From a virus: a stretch of DNA of 31,832 nt. The position numbers and the translations under genes are program-made. Numbering within the stretch: the stretch's first letter is position 1; each line of letters starts with the position of its first letter. The stretch lies in IMG/VR virus record IMGVR_UViG_3300020446_000045, positions 1-31,832 of that record; one strand, 5' to 3'. This document shows positions 16,722-26,100 of the stretch, one piece after another. The notes below the pieces were generated by a model that was given only the letters and a program-made list of their open reading frames with translations, was not told the DNA's origin and did no database searches.

Positions 16722-17469
16722 CTACAGCCCCACCATCGTAACAACCAAAAGCCCATTTCTTTTCTTTACACCACCAACATTTTTTACATGGTCCTAGAAA
16801 GTTATTAGTTTTTTCAGCGTACTCAATACATGATGCAGTCAAAGGAAATAGTTCTTCCATCAGATTATTTTTTCTATATTCTTCTGCCATAAATTTTTTA
16901 TGCATAAATGCTAACGGTCTGTAAAGCCATCTATTGTATACGCCATCACGTTGTATGCGAGTAAATATTTTAAAATGATCACCTAAGTTTGTATCTCTTT
17001 CAACTTCTCTGGCTGTAACTAAAAAATCATCTTTCTTGTGTTCGCCTGTAGGAGGGTTTGCAGATTTACCACATAACCAAAGTTTTACGTCTTGTTCTGC
17101 ATATAACTTTCGTTCATGCAATACATGTTGTTTTCTTTTCATGTTTGTATTATTTGGTTCATGATCATATTTAAAGACATAGTGATCTAAAAAATTAACT
17201 TCTGGAAACATTTCTTTAAATAACAATAATATTTCTCTAGCATTCCATTCATTAGTAGGCCTTAATTTATCCACGCCAGTAAATGGTAGAACTTGTAAAT
17301 CTAAATTTAATTCTTTTATTTTTTCACAAAGCATAAACATTACAAATGCAGAGTCTACTCCGCCGGAAAGAGTAACAGCAACTTTCTTTGTTTGACTAAG
17401 TTCAGGATCTTCTGTGATAGCTGGAATATTCCAAAAGTCTACTTCACCATATTGATTACTGTATATCAT
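16714..17469 (-). CDS. PP-loop ATP pyrophosphatase with C-terminal cysteine cluster
   Basis: This 251-aa protein has the PP-loop SGGVDS at 35-40 (VAVTLSGGVDSAFVMFML), the ATP-binding site of the adenine nucleotide alpha-hydrolase superfamily (QueC, asparagine synthetase, tRNA thiolases). At the C-terminus, C214-x13-C228-x2-C231-x2-C234, with another Cys at 243, forms a probable zinc or iron-sulfur knuckle that recalls QueC. Such enzymes activate a carboxylate or carbonyl as the adenylate and add nitrogen or sulfur. Its start forms an ATGA overlap with the upstream radical SAM gene, so the two products probably act together. It is not clearly QueC: the flanking sequence differs from what I remember of that family, and no QueD, QueE or FolE is visible in the window. 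Confidence 0.8.
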   Translation of the reverse strand: MIYSNQYGEVDFWNIPAITEDPELSQTKKVAVTLSGGVDSAFVMFMLCEKIKELNLDLQVLPFTGVDKLRPTNEWNAREILLLFKEMFPEVNFLDHYVFKYDHEPNNTNMKRKQHVLHERKLYAEQDVKLWLCGKSANPPTGEHKKDDFLVTAREVERDTNLGDHFKIFTRIQRDGVYNRWLYRPLAFMHKKFMAEEYRKNNLMEELFPLTASCIEYAEKTNNFLGPCKKCWWCKEKKWAFGCYDGGAVDD

Positions 17470-18575
17470 AACACTTCTCGCACTTTATCAGTTCTAACGT
17501 TTGTAGTTTTTCCACATTGCTTTGCACATATATTACATGGCGAAACTTCAAAACTCATTGGCAGTATATATTGAAAGAAATCATCTTCAATAATATGATT
17601 TAAATCTTCTTTAATAGCATTCCTAATTGTTCTCATATTAAATATTTCATGCTGCGTAACTTCATGCGGATCTGCTACTTCATTTGTATAATGTTTTTTT
17701 CTATACTCATAAGAACCAATCCAACAGCATGGATGTATATCACCTAAGCAATCTATAAAAAGCTCATTTCGACCCGTTGAACTTGAAACTCTACATTCTA
17801 TTTCGTTTTTAGATTTTATTCGTGCGCCTTCAACGTCTGCACTATAGTTAGTAGCTTGTTTTTTCTTTTTATTAGATGCTTTAGACGATGATCTGAGAAT
17901 TTCATAAGGTTTTTTATTAAATGTAAACTTTAGTTTTTCTCTTCCCCAAAACCTGTGTGTATCAATTGGAATAAAACTTTGAAAGCCGTATTCCTTAGAT
18001 CTTTTTCTAGCTTCAGTTTCTTGATGCTCATTATGACCAAATCTTATAAATGACCATTCAGCCAATCCACCTGCATTAATAAAAGCTCGAGCGTTTTCAA
18101 CTACTCTATCATAACGAGTATTAACTCTATAAAGATGATGAGTATCTTCCAATCCATCAATTGAAAATACAACTAAGTGATTATCAGGTAAATGCTTATG
18201 TAGCATTTCACCGAACTTAGCCCACCAATCAGGTTTTCTCATTCCACCATTTGTATGAATGTATATAAACTCTTTACCCGGTCCGTTTCCTCTATCTAGT
18301 AAATCAGTACATGAATATTCTATGATTTCATAAATATCTTTAGCATAGACGGGATCACCGAAATTGCCACAAAAGTTTAAGTTTTTGATAGGATATTTGA
18401 AATCTTTAAAGATTTCTTTATATTCGTCAAACGATATATCAGCCTTTGCTAAGTCAGGCCTAGGGCTAAGTACATTATCTACTATACAATTTCTAGAACA
18501 CTGAGGACATCTAGCATTACATTCATCGGTCAATTCAATATGGAATTGAAACCTTTTACGGATATCATAAAGCAT
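17466..18575 (-). CDS. Radical SAM protein with C-terminal SPASM-like cysteines
   Basis: This 369-aa protein has C19-x3-C23-x2-C26 (ECNARCPQC), which binds the 4Fe-4S cluster and S-adenosylmethionine, followed by NFCGNFGDP (~67-74) in the place of the GGE motif. VFSIDGL and IRFGHNEHQ fit later barrel strands. A lysine-rich insert lies at ~230-241. The C-terminal cysteines C261, C276, CC 283-284, C347, C350 and C354 have the pattern of a SPASM/twitch auxiliary cluster domain (DCLGDIHPCCWIG, then CNICAKQC). SPASM proteins often modify peptides or proteins; others act on sugars or alcohols. It is the first gene of the enzyme cassette, 3 nt after the previous stop, and ends in an ATGA overlap with the PP-loop gene. 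Substrate unknown. Confidence 0.85.
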   Translation of the reverse strand: MLYDIRKRFQFHIELTDECNARCPQCSRNCIVDNVLSPRPDLAKADISFDEYKEIFKDFKYPIKNLNFCGNFGDPVYAKDIYEIIEYSCTDLLDRGNGPGKEFIYIHTNGGMRKPDWWAKFGEMLHKHLPDNHLVVFSIDGLEDTHHLYRVNTRYDRVVENARAFINAGGLAEWSFIRFGHNEHQETEARKRSKEYGFQSFIPIDTHRFWGREKLKFTFNKKPYEILRSSSKASNKKKKQATNYSADVEGARIKSKNEIECRVSSSTGRNELFIDCLGDIHPCCWIGSYEYRKKHYTNEVADPHEVTQHEIFNMRTIRNAIKEDLNHIIEDDFFQYILPMSFEVSPCNICAKQCGKTTNVRTDKVREVL

Positions 18576-18578
18576 ATA

Positions 18579-19049
18579 TTAGAATTCATTATATCTTGCT
18601 ATAATCTCGGTTATAGTTTTGGCTTTTCGTAATTTACCTTTTAAGGCACGATTTTCGCTATTCTTCACATGTTCTTGTTCGAATATCAAAAGTTTTAATT
18701 TAAACAATGATTCATTATCTGCGTTTTTACTAAACAAATAATTTGTAAAAACATCGAAGGCATCTTGGTTTTCTGTATCTTCAATTAGTTTTTCTCTTTT
18801 AGCAATTTTAATAATCTGTTGCTCATAAGATTCACGCATTTCTTTTATACGTAAAAATGTTCGTTCATGAAGATCATCTACAGATACGTTATATTCAGAT
18901 AAAAATTTATTATACTGATCAGGGTCTTCTTCAACATTAATATTATGTGGCCTAACAATACCTGTACTTTCTTCACGCCACATGGTTTGAAGATGTGTTC
19001 TTTTATCGTTAGTAAAATATGCGTCTACTATAACGTGTCCTTCAATCAT
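18579..19049 (-). CDS. Helical protein of unknown function
   Basis: I do not recognise a family in this 156-aa protein. It opens with a short beta-like segment (HVIVDAYFTNDKRTHLQTMW) and from about residue 45 is charged and probably helical, with stretches such as RIKEMRESYEQQIIKIAKREKL and SENRALKGKLRKAKTITEII that could form coiled coils. There is no signal peptide, membrane segment or cysteine cluster. It lies 1 nt after the 350-aa gene and 3 nt before the first radical SAM gene, at the border between structural genes and the enzyme cassette. It could be a small tail component or an assembly factor. Confidence 0.6.
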   Translation of the reverse strand: MIEGHVIVDAYFTNDKRTHLQTMWREESTGIVRPHNINVEEDPDQYNKFLSEYNVSVDDLHERTFLRIKEMRESYEQQIIKIAKREKLIEDTENQDAFDVFTNYLFSKNADNESLFKLKLLIFEQEHVKNSENRALKGKLRKAKTITEIIARYNEF

Positions 19050-19050
19050 T

Positions 19051-20103
19051 TTAAGTTCTCTCTACTTTAAGTGTCCAAGTTTCTACCGTTTGTCTAGTTC
19101 CATTAGGAAATTCTTGTGATCTATAATCGTTTGCATTAACAAATCTTTTATTCCATGTCCCTGAACCATCTAATCTTGTATCAGTCATTGCAGAACCTTT
19201 AGTAGTACCGCTGCCATTTATATTATAACGTAATGTATTGCCTGTACCATTATATATCTGTTGTCTTATTAAAGGACAAAAGAAAGCTTGAAATTCTGTT
19301 TGAGTCATCTCTCTTAAACCGGCTGGATCATTTACACCATTCGAAGTGTAATCTATAACCAGAGGTAGACGATATGTTTCTTCAACACCGTCATTTTTAA
19401 ATAATTGGTAATCAACACCACCTGTAGCAATACCAGTCTGTACAGTACCAGATGTTCCAATTGAACCAGCGTCAAATGTATTTACATCAGATATAGTGTC
19501 GGTATACACAGTACCTAAGTTAGTACAGTTTGAGAGAGTAGTAGCTGTACTAATAAAAAATGCACCACCACAAAATACACCTGCGTTTCCAGTTTCTATA
19601 TGCGTAACAACTGGAGTAATAAATGTATCTAAAATATCTTGAAATGCCATTTCCCTAATCGAATATCCACCATTAGTTCCAGGATTACCAGTAGTTCTAC
19701 CTTCATAGTAAACAGGCTTAGGTCCAGAAGGAATTTCGAAATTACCAGGATAAGATGTTTGACCCCAGTTTAAATTTGGATTGGATGTAGTTTCGTGTAT
19801 CTTATCATACGTTGCTTCAGTTCTTGAAGTTGGTTCTCCTGTAGAGGATTCTTGCACGTATTCTGCATCACCGTCATTGGTTGTATTTTGGTTACCAACT
19901 GACGTATGAGCTGTACCTGATTGCATACGTGTATCATTCATAACGGGTGAAATGTTTCCGTTACTAGCTACAACTGATAAGGCTACTGAAGGATTGTTTG
20001 CATAACAATAAGCGATTCTTTTGAAGACCTGATCCCTATCGGCATTGGTCCATTCTTTTATCGCTTCATCATCTTGCGTTAATAAAGGTAATCTTACGGC
20101 CAT
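19051..20103 (-). CDS. Probable virion structural protein
   Basis: This 350-aa protein starts at ATG 20103, overlapping the previous stop by 1 nt. The N-terminus (about 1-50) looks helical (EWTNADRDQVFKRIAYCYANN). A long, low-complexity, T/S/N/G-rich segment follows (~55-140). The C-terminal half has FQDILDTFITPVVTHI and a LREMTQTEFQAFFCPLIRQQI segment and ends in a short beta-like WTLKVERT. The composition and the position among baseplate and fibre genes suggest a structural tail or fibre-network protein of the kind conserved in marine T4-like phages. No specific family can be named. Confidence 0.65.
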   Translation of the reverse strand: MAVRLPLLTQDDEAIKEWTNADRDQVFKRIAYCYANNPSVALSVVASNGNISPVMNDTRMQSGTAHTSVGNQNTTNDGDAEYVQESSTGEPTSRTEATYDKIHETTSNPNLNWGQTSYPGNFEIPSGPKPVYYEGRTTGNPGTNGGYSIREMAFQDILDTFITPVVTHIETGNAGVFCGGAFFISTATTLSNCTNLGTVYTDTISDVNTFDAGSIGTSGTVQTGIATGGVDYQLFKNDGVEETYRLPLVIDYTSNGVNDPAGLREMTQTEFQAFFCPLIRQQIYNGTGNTLRYNINGSGTTKGSAMTDTRLDGSGTWNKRFVNANDYRSQEFPNGTRQTVETWTLKVERT

Positions 20104-20672
20104 TATGGTGTACCTGCTGCCGAGTCTGTTGACATGAAATATCCAGCCAATACAACACCACCACTTTCCTCCTTAATAGTAAGTAATTTCATGTGATCTA
20201 ATTCTTTTTCTACTTCATCAGAATCATTGAAATGAAAGTTAGTGATATATGCATGATCTATCGTAGCAGAATCAATGTAAGCAGAATCAATTATTGCTTC
20301 TGCAACTTCTAGTCTTCGAATTGTAGCACTGTCAATAGTAAGATGTTCAGCTGTTAAGTTTCTTATTTCTGCTGAATCTATAGTTGCACTGTCAGCATGC
20401 AACATACCAACTCTTAATCTTTTAAAATCTGCAGAGTCAGCCTTTAATCCTCTTAATTGCCAGTGATCAGAGTCACTAAACAGTCTATCATTAATTGAAT
20501 CAATCATGCCAACTAAATGATTAAGAGCACTTACTACATTTGAGTCTGCAAAGTTTTGAGCAAACTCTGAATCTAAGTCGTCAAGGTCTCCGATATAGTC
20601 AGACATGACATTTGTTTTGGCCATGAATGTACCAACCGCATCAACGAAATCTACTACTATTTTACGTGCCAT
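20103..20672 (-). CDS. DS-repeat fibre-like protein, paralogue of upstream gene
   Basis: This 189-aa protein is preceded by an AAGGA Shine-Dalgarno sequence on the minus strand. Its first ~65 residues parallel the 243-aa protein encoded just upstream: KTNVMSDYIGDLDDLD against KTNTMSGYVGDLDNLD, and a later VVSALNHLVGMIDSINDRLF block against IVDAVGTIGGKLDKIE. Residues ~75-145 contain a run of DSATI/DSAEI/DSAYI steps separated by about 9-15 residues, which would suit a stacked beta structure or a repetitive shaft. It is probably a small structural fibre or a connector. The biochemical role is unknown. Confidence 0.65.
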   Translation of the reverse strand: MARKIVVDFVDAVGTFMAKTNVMSDYIGDLDDLDSEFAQNFADSNVVSALNHLVGMIDSINDRLFSDSDHWQLRGLKADSADFKRLRVGMLHADSATIDSAEIRNLTAEHLTIDSATIRRLEVAEAIIDSAYIDSATIDHAYITNFHFNDSDEVEKELDHMKLLTIKEESGGVVLAGYFMSTDSAAGTP

Positions 20673-20682
20673 TTACTTTTCC

Positions 20683-21414
20683 TTACGACAGTGTGAAGTC
20701 TGGATCTACTAGAGCCATGTGACCTTCTTCTGAATCAAATAGATGCGCTCCAAAATATGCATTTGCTTTCACCCCATCATTTCTATTAATATAAAACGGT
20801 CTTATAATGTGGACCGATTGACTATCCATATGTAACGTATTTATATTGACATACTCATTAAAGGTTGCTTTGCCAGCATTAAACCCGGTGTCATCACCAG
20901 AATCCATTGTCCATTCGTGTACTGTTAATATTTTATAAATCTGTGCACTATCAATGAAATCTGCATTAGGAACATATAAACGTTTTATATGTACACTATC
21001 TGCATTAAAATCAAAATCGGCTGTGCCAGGTGAGTCACCGTAGAATGTATAATCGCTGTCTGGATTACGAGGTCCTACTAATGCAGAATCATAATTCCAT
21101 AGTTGCTGTACGTCAAGCTTTTGTATATAACCTGAGTCTACACCTAGGTTTGCTGTTATCTTTCCAATGATACATTTATCTGAATCATGTGGTAGTACGG
21201 GTTCATACAAATAACATTCTATTTTATCAAGTTTACCTCCAATAGTTCCAACAGCATCAACTATATTCGAATCTTGAGGTGTAGAGAATCCAAAAGGTGC
21301 TTGAAAATACGGGTCCAAATTATCTAAGTCACCTACATAACCTGACATAGTATTAGTCTTCTGATGCCAGACATTAAGTGTATTTGTTTTTTGGACAGTA
21401 ATCTTACGTGACAT
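20683..21414 (-). CDS. DS-rich fibre-like structural protein
   Basis: This 243-aa protein overlaps the preceding small coiled-coil gene by 1 nt. It shares its N-terminal ~90 residues with the next gene (GYVGDLDNLD, then DSNIVDAVG), marking a tandem duplication. The body has spaced D-S pairs (VDSGYIQKL, ADSVHIKRLYV, IDSAQIYKILTV) similar in spirit to the repeats of the giant fibre. Most of it is predicted beta structure with few charged stretches. It is likely a virion protein associated with the baseplate or short fibres. It could also be an assembly scaffold; nothing in the sequence decides this. Confidence 0.65.
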   Translation of the reverse strand: MSRKITVQKTNTLNVWHQKTNTMSGYVGDLDNLDPYFQAPFGFSTPQDSNIVDAVGTIGGKLDKIECYLYEPVLPHDSDKCIIGKITANLGVDSGYIQKLDVQQLWNYDSALVGPRNPDSDYTFYGDSPGTADFDFNADSVHIKRLYVPNADFIDSAQIYKILTVHEWTMDSGDDTGFNAGKATFNEYVNINTLHMDSQSVHIIRPFYINRNDGVKANAYFGAHLFDSEEGHMALVDPDFTLS

Positions 21415-21614
21415 TACATTCTCTCAATAATCTGTTCCATCAGTCTTTTAAGATCACTAACATCTTGTTTTAGATCTTCAAACTCTCGTGCTTTTTTTCT
21501 TTGTGCTCGCTTCCGTGCCCGCGCGGCTCTAACTTCTTCTTCATTGGTGTTAAGGACAACACCTCTTTCATCTTTTACTAAACCGTGTAGGCCTTCAACT
21601 TTTTTATATTCCAT
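21414..21614 (-). CDS. Small basic coiled-coil protein
   Basis: This 66-aa protein overlaps its neighbours by 1 nt on each side, which argues for a real, translationally linked gene. After a short head (EGLHGLVKDERGVVLNTN) comes an arginine/lysine-rich helix (~27-43) and then FEDLKQDVSDLKRLMEQII, with hydrophobic residues at heptad spacing, so a coiled coil is likely. It may trimerise or bridge the larger structural proteins encoded on either side. No homologous function is known to me. Confidence 0.7.
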   Translation of the reverse strand: MEYKKVEGLHGLVKDERGVVLNTNEEEVRAARARKRAQRKKAREFEDLKQDVSDLKRLMEQIIERM

Positions 21615-23197
21615 TATACACTCAATGCTATAGCTCTTAAATCCTTAATCATTGGCACTTTAGCAGAGTTAGTAGAAGTCATAACAATTTTTAATTGGAA
21701 TTTAATGAATGCATCTAACTGCCCACCTTTACCACCAATTAAATATTCGTATTCTCTAAATACTGCTGTGTTTTCATCAGATGGATTCGATAATTCAGGA
21801 GCAACGTATGTCCAATCAACTGTATTGATTAAATCATTTTCAGTAGAAACCCTCCAGTATAAATCGATATCTGATTCTTTAGGTCTGTTGGCAGTTAACA
21901 ATACCTTTAAACCAACTGCAGACTGCGCTAAGGTTGTTACTGTTGTAATATGCTTAGCAGCTGATGATCCACCACGTGATTGTGTTTCAGGTACAAAGTT
22001 CATAGGAACATTGAATCCACTTGTTGCAGCTGAATCTTGTTTATCGATAACATTATCGACTAGAGTTAATGAGGATCTTTGTAAATCAATAACAGGAGAA
22101 ACAAAGTTGTCTACAGATCCAATAGTCATTTCTAATTCTGCAGTGCTAGCACCAACCGCAATCTCTGCGTCAGCAATAGAATCTGCTGCAATAACATAAT
22201 TTCTATCTAAAGCAATATTGTTTTTATTTAAGTTAACTGCAGTAAAAGCTGCATCTACATTGTACGGCGTTTCTACACCCGCAAATGATTTACCAGATGT
22301 GCCTTTAAAAGCTGCAGATATAGCCGTGCCGGTTGGTTTCATAGTTGCCATGTTTGGCCAGATTAAAGAATAAGGAATATTTTTAGTTGATAAAATATTA
22401 TCACCACCACCAACTTCATCTGAGTCAGCAGTGCCATTGATTTTAAACTCAAATCCACCTGCATCAATCTTTGTAATTGTATGATCGCCGTTAATTTGAT
22501 TAGCGGTAAAGCCACCTACTGCAGTAGAACCTACAATAGAAACTGTGTCATTTACTTGTAAACCGTGATTTATTGTATGTACTCTTACATCACTATCACC
22601 TTCGAATGTACGAATAGAATTTCTATTCAACAGTTGTCTAGGTACTGAAGCATTCTTCAGTCGTACTGTACCAGTTCCGGTATTAAACTTAGCTCTTACA
22701 ACATTAAATTTTAAATCTTGTTTCTGGTTAGGCGTAAAGGTTGCACCATTTTGAGAGTAAAACACAGTACCAGTATTAGGATTTAAATTAACACGCGCTG
22801 ATGCTGAACCTACAACTGTTTCATCTATTTCAGCTAGAAATATTTCATATTCTGGAGTTTCTGCATAAACTACTATTGCATAGTCAGTCAATCCACTAAG
22901 AAAGATAGGCTCATCAAAAGTAAAATTAGTTACAGCAGATCCATCAGCAGATGTATTAACAAAGTTATAATCAACATAAACCGAAGAACCTGGTATTATT
23001 TCAACATCAGAAGGCATACCATTTCTCATAGGCCTGAGGTGAATGTTAATTGGTAATTGTAAATCAGCTGTAGCTACAAACGTTGATTTAAAGTATAATT
23101 GTATTTTGGTAGCAAATATACCTTTGGCATCATCTACGTAGAATGATTGAGCAATAGGACTTTTGCCTAACTTATAACCTAATGAATTTAATGACAT
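21614..23197 (-). CDS. Virion structural protein, tail/fibre type
   Basis: This 527-aa protein starts at ATG 23197, overlapping the stop of the giant upstream gene by 1 nt. The N-terminus reads SPIAQSFYVDDAKGIFATKI, then LQLYFKS and INIHLRPMRNGMPSD, a beta pattern that I associate with large structural proteins of marine T4-like phages; in some it seems to be part of the DUF4815-type protein itself. A strand-rich middle contains VRVHTINHGLQVND and ENDLINTVDWTYVAPEL. It ends in a short KDLRAIALSV strand. It is probably a baseplate-peripheral or fibre-attachment protein working with the 1361-aa protein. No enzyme motif seen. Confidence 0.72.
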   Translation of the reverse strand: MSLNSLGYKLGKSPIAQSFYVDDAKGIFATKIQLYFKSTFVATADLQLPINIHLRPMRNGMPSDVEIIPGSSVYVDYNFVNTSADGSAVTNFTFDEPIFLSGLTDYAIVVYAETPEYEIFLAEIDETVVGSASARVNLNPNTGTVFYSQNGATFTPNQKQDLKFNVVRAKFNTGTGTVRLKNASVPRQLLNRNSIRTFEGDSDVRVHTINHGLQVNDTVSIVGSTAVGGFTANQINGDHTITKIDAGGFEFKINGTADSDEVGGGDNILSTKNIPYSLIWPNMATMKPTGTAISAAFKGTSGKSFAGVETPYNVDAAFTAVNLNKNNIALDRNYVIAADSIADAEIAVGASTAELEMTIGSVDNFVSPVIDLQRSSLTLVDNVIDKQDSAATSGFNVPMNFVPETQSRGGSSAAKHITTVTTLAQSAVGLKVLLTANRPKESDIDLYWRVSTENDLINTVDWTYVAPELSNPSDENTAVFREYEYLIGGKGGQLDAFIKFQLKIVMTSTNSAKVPMIKDLRAIALSV

Positions 23198-26100
23198 TAC
23201 TCAGATTCTCCATAAATTTTTGTTTTAATTCTACCAGCAACATGAACGACTGGATGTATAACTTTACACCATACATTACCTACGATACTATCTTTAGCTT
23301 TACCTCGTGTTAAAACATGCTTAAGGTGTTTAGTTCTTTCTTCAGCTAAGTAAGCACCAAGTTTTGTAAGCAATCCACTTTGCTGCATACCTCTTACATA
23401 TGGTTTAAACAACCAGTGATAACCAATTTCGTGGTATGGAGTAAGATGCCTACGTTGATATGTATCCCAAATCTTCATAGCCTTTGCCCAATCTGCCAGT
23501 TGTGTTTGTCTATACATTTCTGTACATACAATTTTCTGTGCAGCTGGAGCTGGTGACATTGACCCGGCTTTATCTGGATTACGTGTTGGTTTATTAAAGT
23601 TTGGCATTCTACCTTTGTGTGGATCCAAAGTATCAGCTTTGTTACCAGGCCCATTCCATTTATAAACTCTTTGACCAGCTTCGTTAATATATTTAGTTGA
23701 CCAGTATCCACCGCTTCCGCCGCTTGAAGATCCTGAAGATCCACCCGATCCACCTGAACCTCCACCACCAGAAGAGTTTCTACCACCATCATTACTTCTT
23801 GATCGTGCTGGCGCCGGCGCAGTGACCGAAGACTTAGATCCTTCAATCTCTAGCATACGTGTTGATTTAACATCATGTTGAATTGTATCTAGTAAGCCTT
23901 GAGCTGTGTATATTGCTCGAGCAACTGTACCTGATTTCTTTTCATTATCTACATTAATATCTAATATTTTAATCTCATGTGAACCAGATCTAAATTGATG
24001 TGTATTATTATTTGGAACCATAAAAGATATATCAACTTTACCCGAGTTGTCTGTTGTCAGTATACCAGCTCCATCAGGATGTGTATTAGAATTTCGTAAA
24101 GTGTTACCGTAATCTTTTGTTGTAGATGAATATCTTTGGAACGTAGCTTCTCTTACGTAGTTAGCCATAGGTTTCCCATCCATAAACAAATACACATTAC
24201 TGTTAGGTCGTAAACCTTGTGCTCTAATGCTTATGATTCTAGCTCTAATAAAAGGTAGTAAAGCAACTTGTACAACTCGTGTACCAATTCTTTCTTCAAC
24301 CACCTGTTCTCTTATAACTTTATTAACTGTTTTAGTTGTGGTTCTTCCACTTGTACGTGATATAGTATTTGTTTGATCACCTACTCTTAGATCTTCTAAA
24401 TCTTTACCACCCCAGTTCCATTCCCAATTGTTCCAGTTAGCAGCTGTATTTGTTGAAAGCTTTGTGCCTCCATCAATAACGTTTCTAGCTAAAGTGTTTG
24501 TATCTCTCCATTCATCAGATGCTGGTGATACTGTCATATTACCAGTATATACAGTTGATGAATATGGATTGATCTTTACAGCTTTAGTAGCAAATGGTTG
24601 AGTGATATAATTTTCTTCTGTAAATTGAAGATAAAGATTATCACCTTTCTTAACTACGCCTGTTGAATTATCTGAATCATATATTAAGCGTAAGTTATCT
24701 TCAGTAAATGTAGGTCTTAATATTCCTTCGGACGCATCTATTGAAGCTCTATAATATAGATTAGTAGTTTCAGATAAGAGGTGTGTAGTAAAGTTATCTA
24801 CAAAAAATCCAGACTTAGTTCTATTTAAACCAGCTGAATCTAAAACTTCGAAGTTATTTGTCTGCATTTCAAGCATTGATAGCGATGTAATCTCTTCAAG
24901 CTTTTCAATTCTTTTTTCTAAGTAGTTGATATCATCCATTGTATATCGTTGATGATCAATTTTTTGTACCGTGATATCTTCTTCATCCAATGTATTAGGA
25001 TTGAATTTAAAATTGTAAAGAGGCAGCGTACCTTCGGGCGCTGTAGGATATGGAGGATCAAAAGAAACTTCTCCAGGTACAATGTCAAGATTTGCTTCTT
25101 TATCAATTATAAGTTTAAATGCCTTTGACAAGTAATAAGTGTTGTCAGAAATAATTAGATCTGTAGGCACTGGAAGATAAGATAAGTTAGCTTCAGTAAA
25201 ACTACCGCCACTATTCATAACTGGTCTAAAGTCATATGCATCACGTAAGTTAATTCTTTGACCAGACATTGATGTATGGCTAGGAATATCTTCATAGTCA
25301 ACAACACCAGTATAAGAGTTAACAGCAAAGAAGTTACCAGCACCATGATTGAAGTGATCAAACTTCACATAAACATTTCCAGCTGGTGCAGCTTGCCCGT
25401 CATTTAAAACCATACGAGCTAAACCATAAAAGTTATCTCGTTGTCCATCATCGAATGTAAACTTATGAGATACGTCTGCTCCATCAGAATCATTTAAACT
25501 TACTCTTCGAACTCTGTATCCATCAGGTTGACCTAAGTCAATATACTTTTCACCAGTAACTGGATCTGTAGTGATAGTAGTTGTTACAGTTTGATTTTTA
25601 GCTAATGTCTTTGCTCTTACAACTGGAGCAGATGTAGAACCATAGACATAAGCTTTTATTGGTGTACTTGGTGGAAGTCCTGTAATAGTTGTAGTGTTAG
25701 AACCAGCAGTAATACCACCTAATGAAGAGTTATCAGCTTGACCCGAATCATGCATGATTAACCAATCACTAGTATTATTCAATACGTAGTTAGTTGGAAT
25801 ACTCACAGTAAAATTACCAGATCCATCACTTGTACCTTGTCTTAAAATTTGTACTTCCATACTTTGTGGATCTAAAACTCTAGGTCTTGGTGATAGAGTT
25901 TGATATATTAGTGTATGGTTAAGTGGATCTTCAATTTGTGCATTACTACCAGATATTGTAGGATTAAAATAGTTAGTAGAATTAGTACCAATTGATCTAG
26001 CATCTCTAAAGTTTTGTCCTGCATTCATGCGTAAATCAAATAAGTAATAACGATAGTTTAAACCATTTTCTCTTATGGCTCGTACTCTAACTGTACCAAT

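Noticed and set aside
16714-18575. QueC/QueE deazaguanine pathway
   Set aside because: The PP-loop protein only resembles QueC in the ATP loop and cysteine knuckle, and the radical SAM partner is too long and has SPASM-type cysteines unlike QueE; no QueD or FolE is seen.
21705-22199. 164-codon open frame on the plus strand
   Set aside because: It lies entirely antisense to a well-supported structural gene, has biased composition mirroring that gene, and has no promoter or genomic context; the other plus-strand frames fail in the same way.
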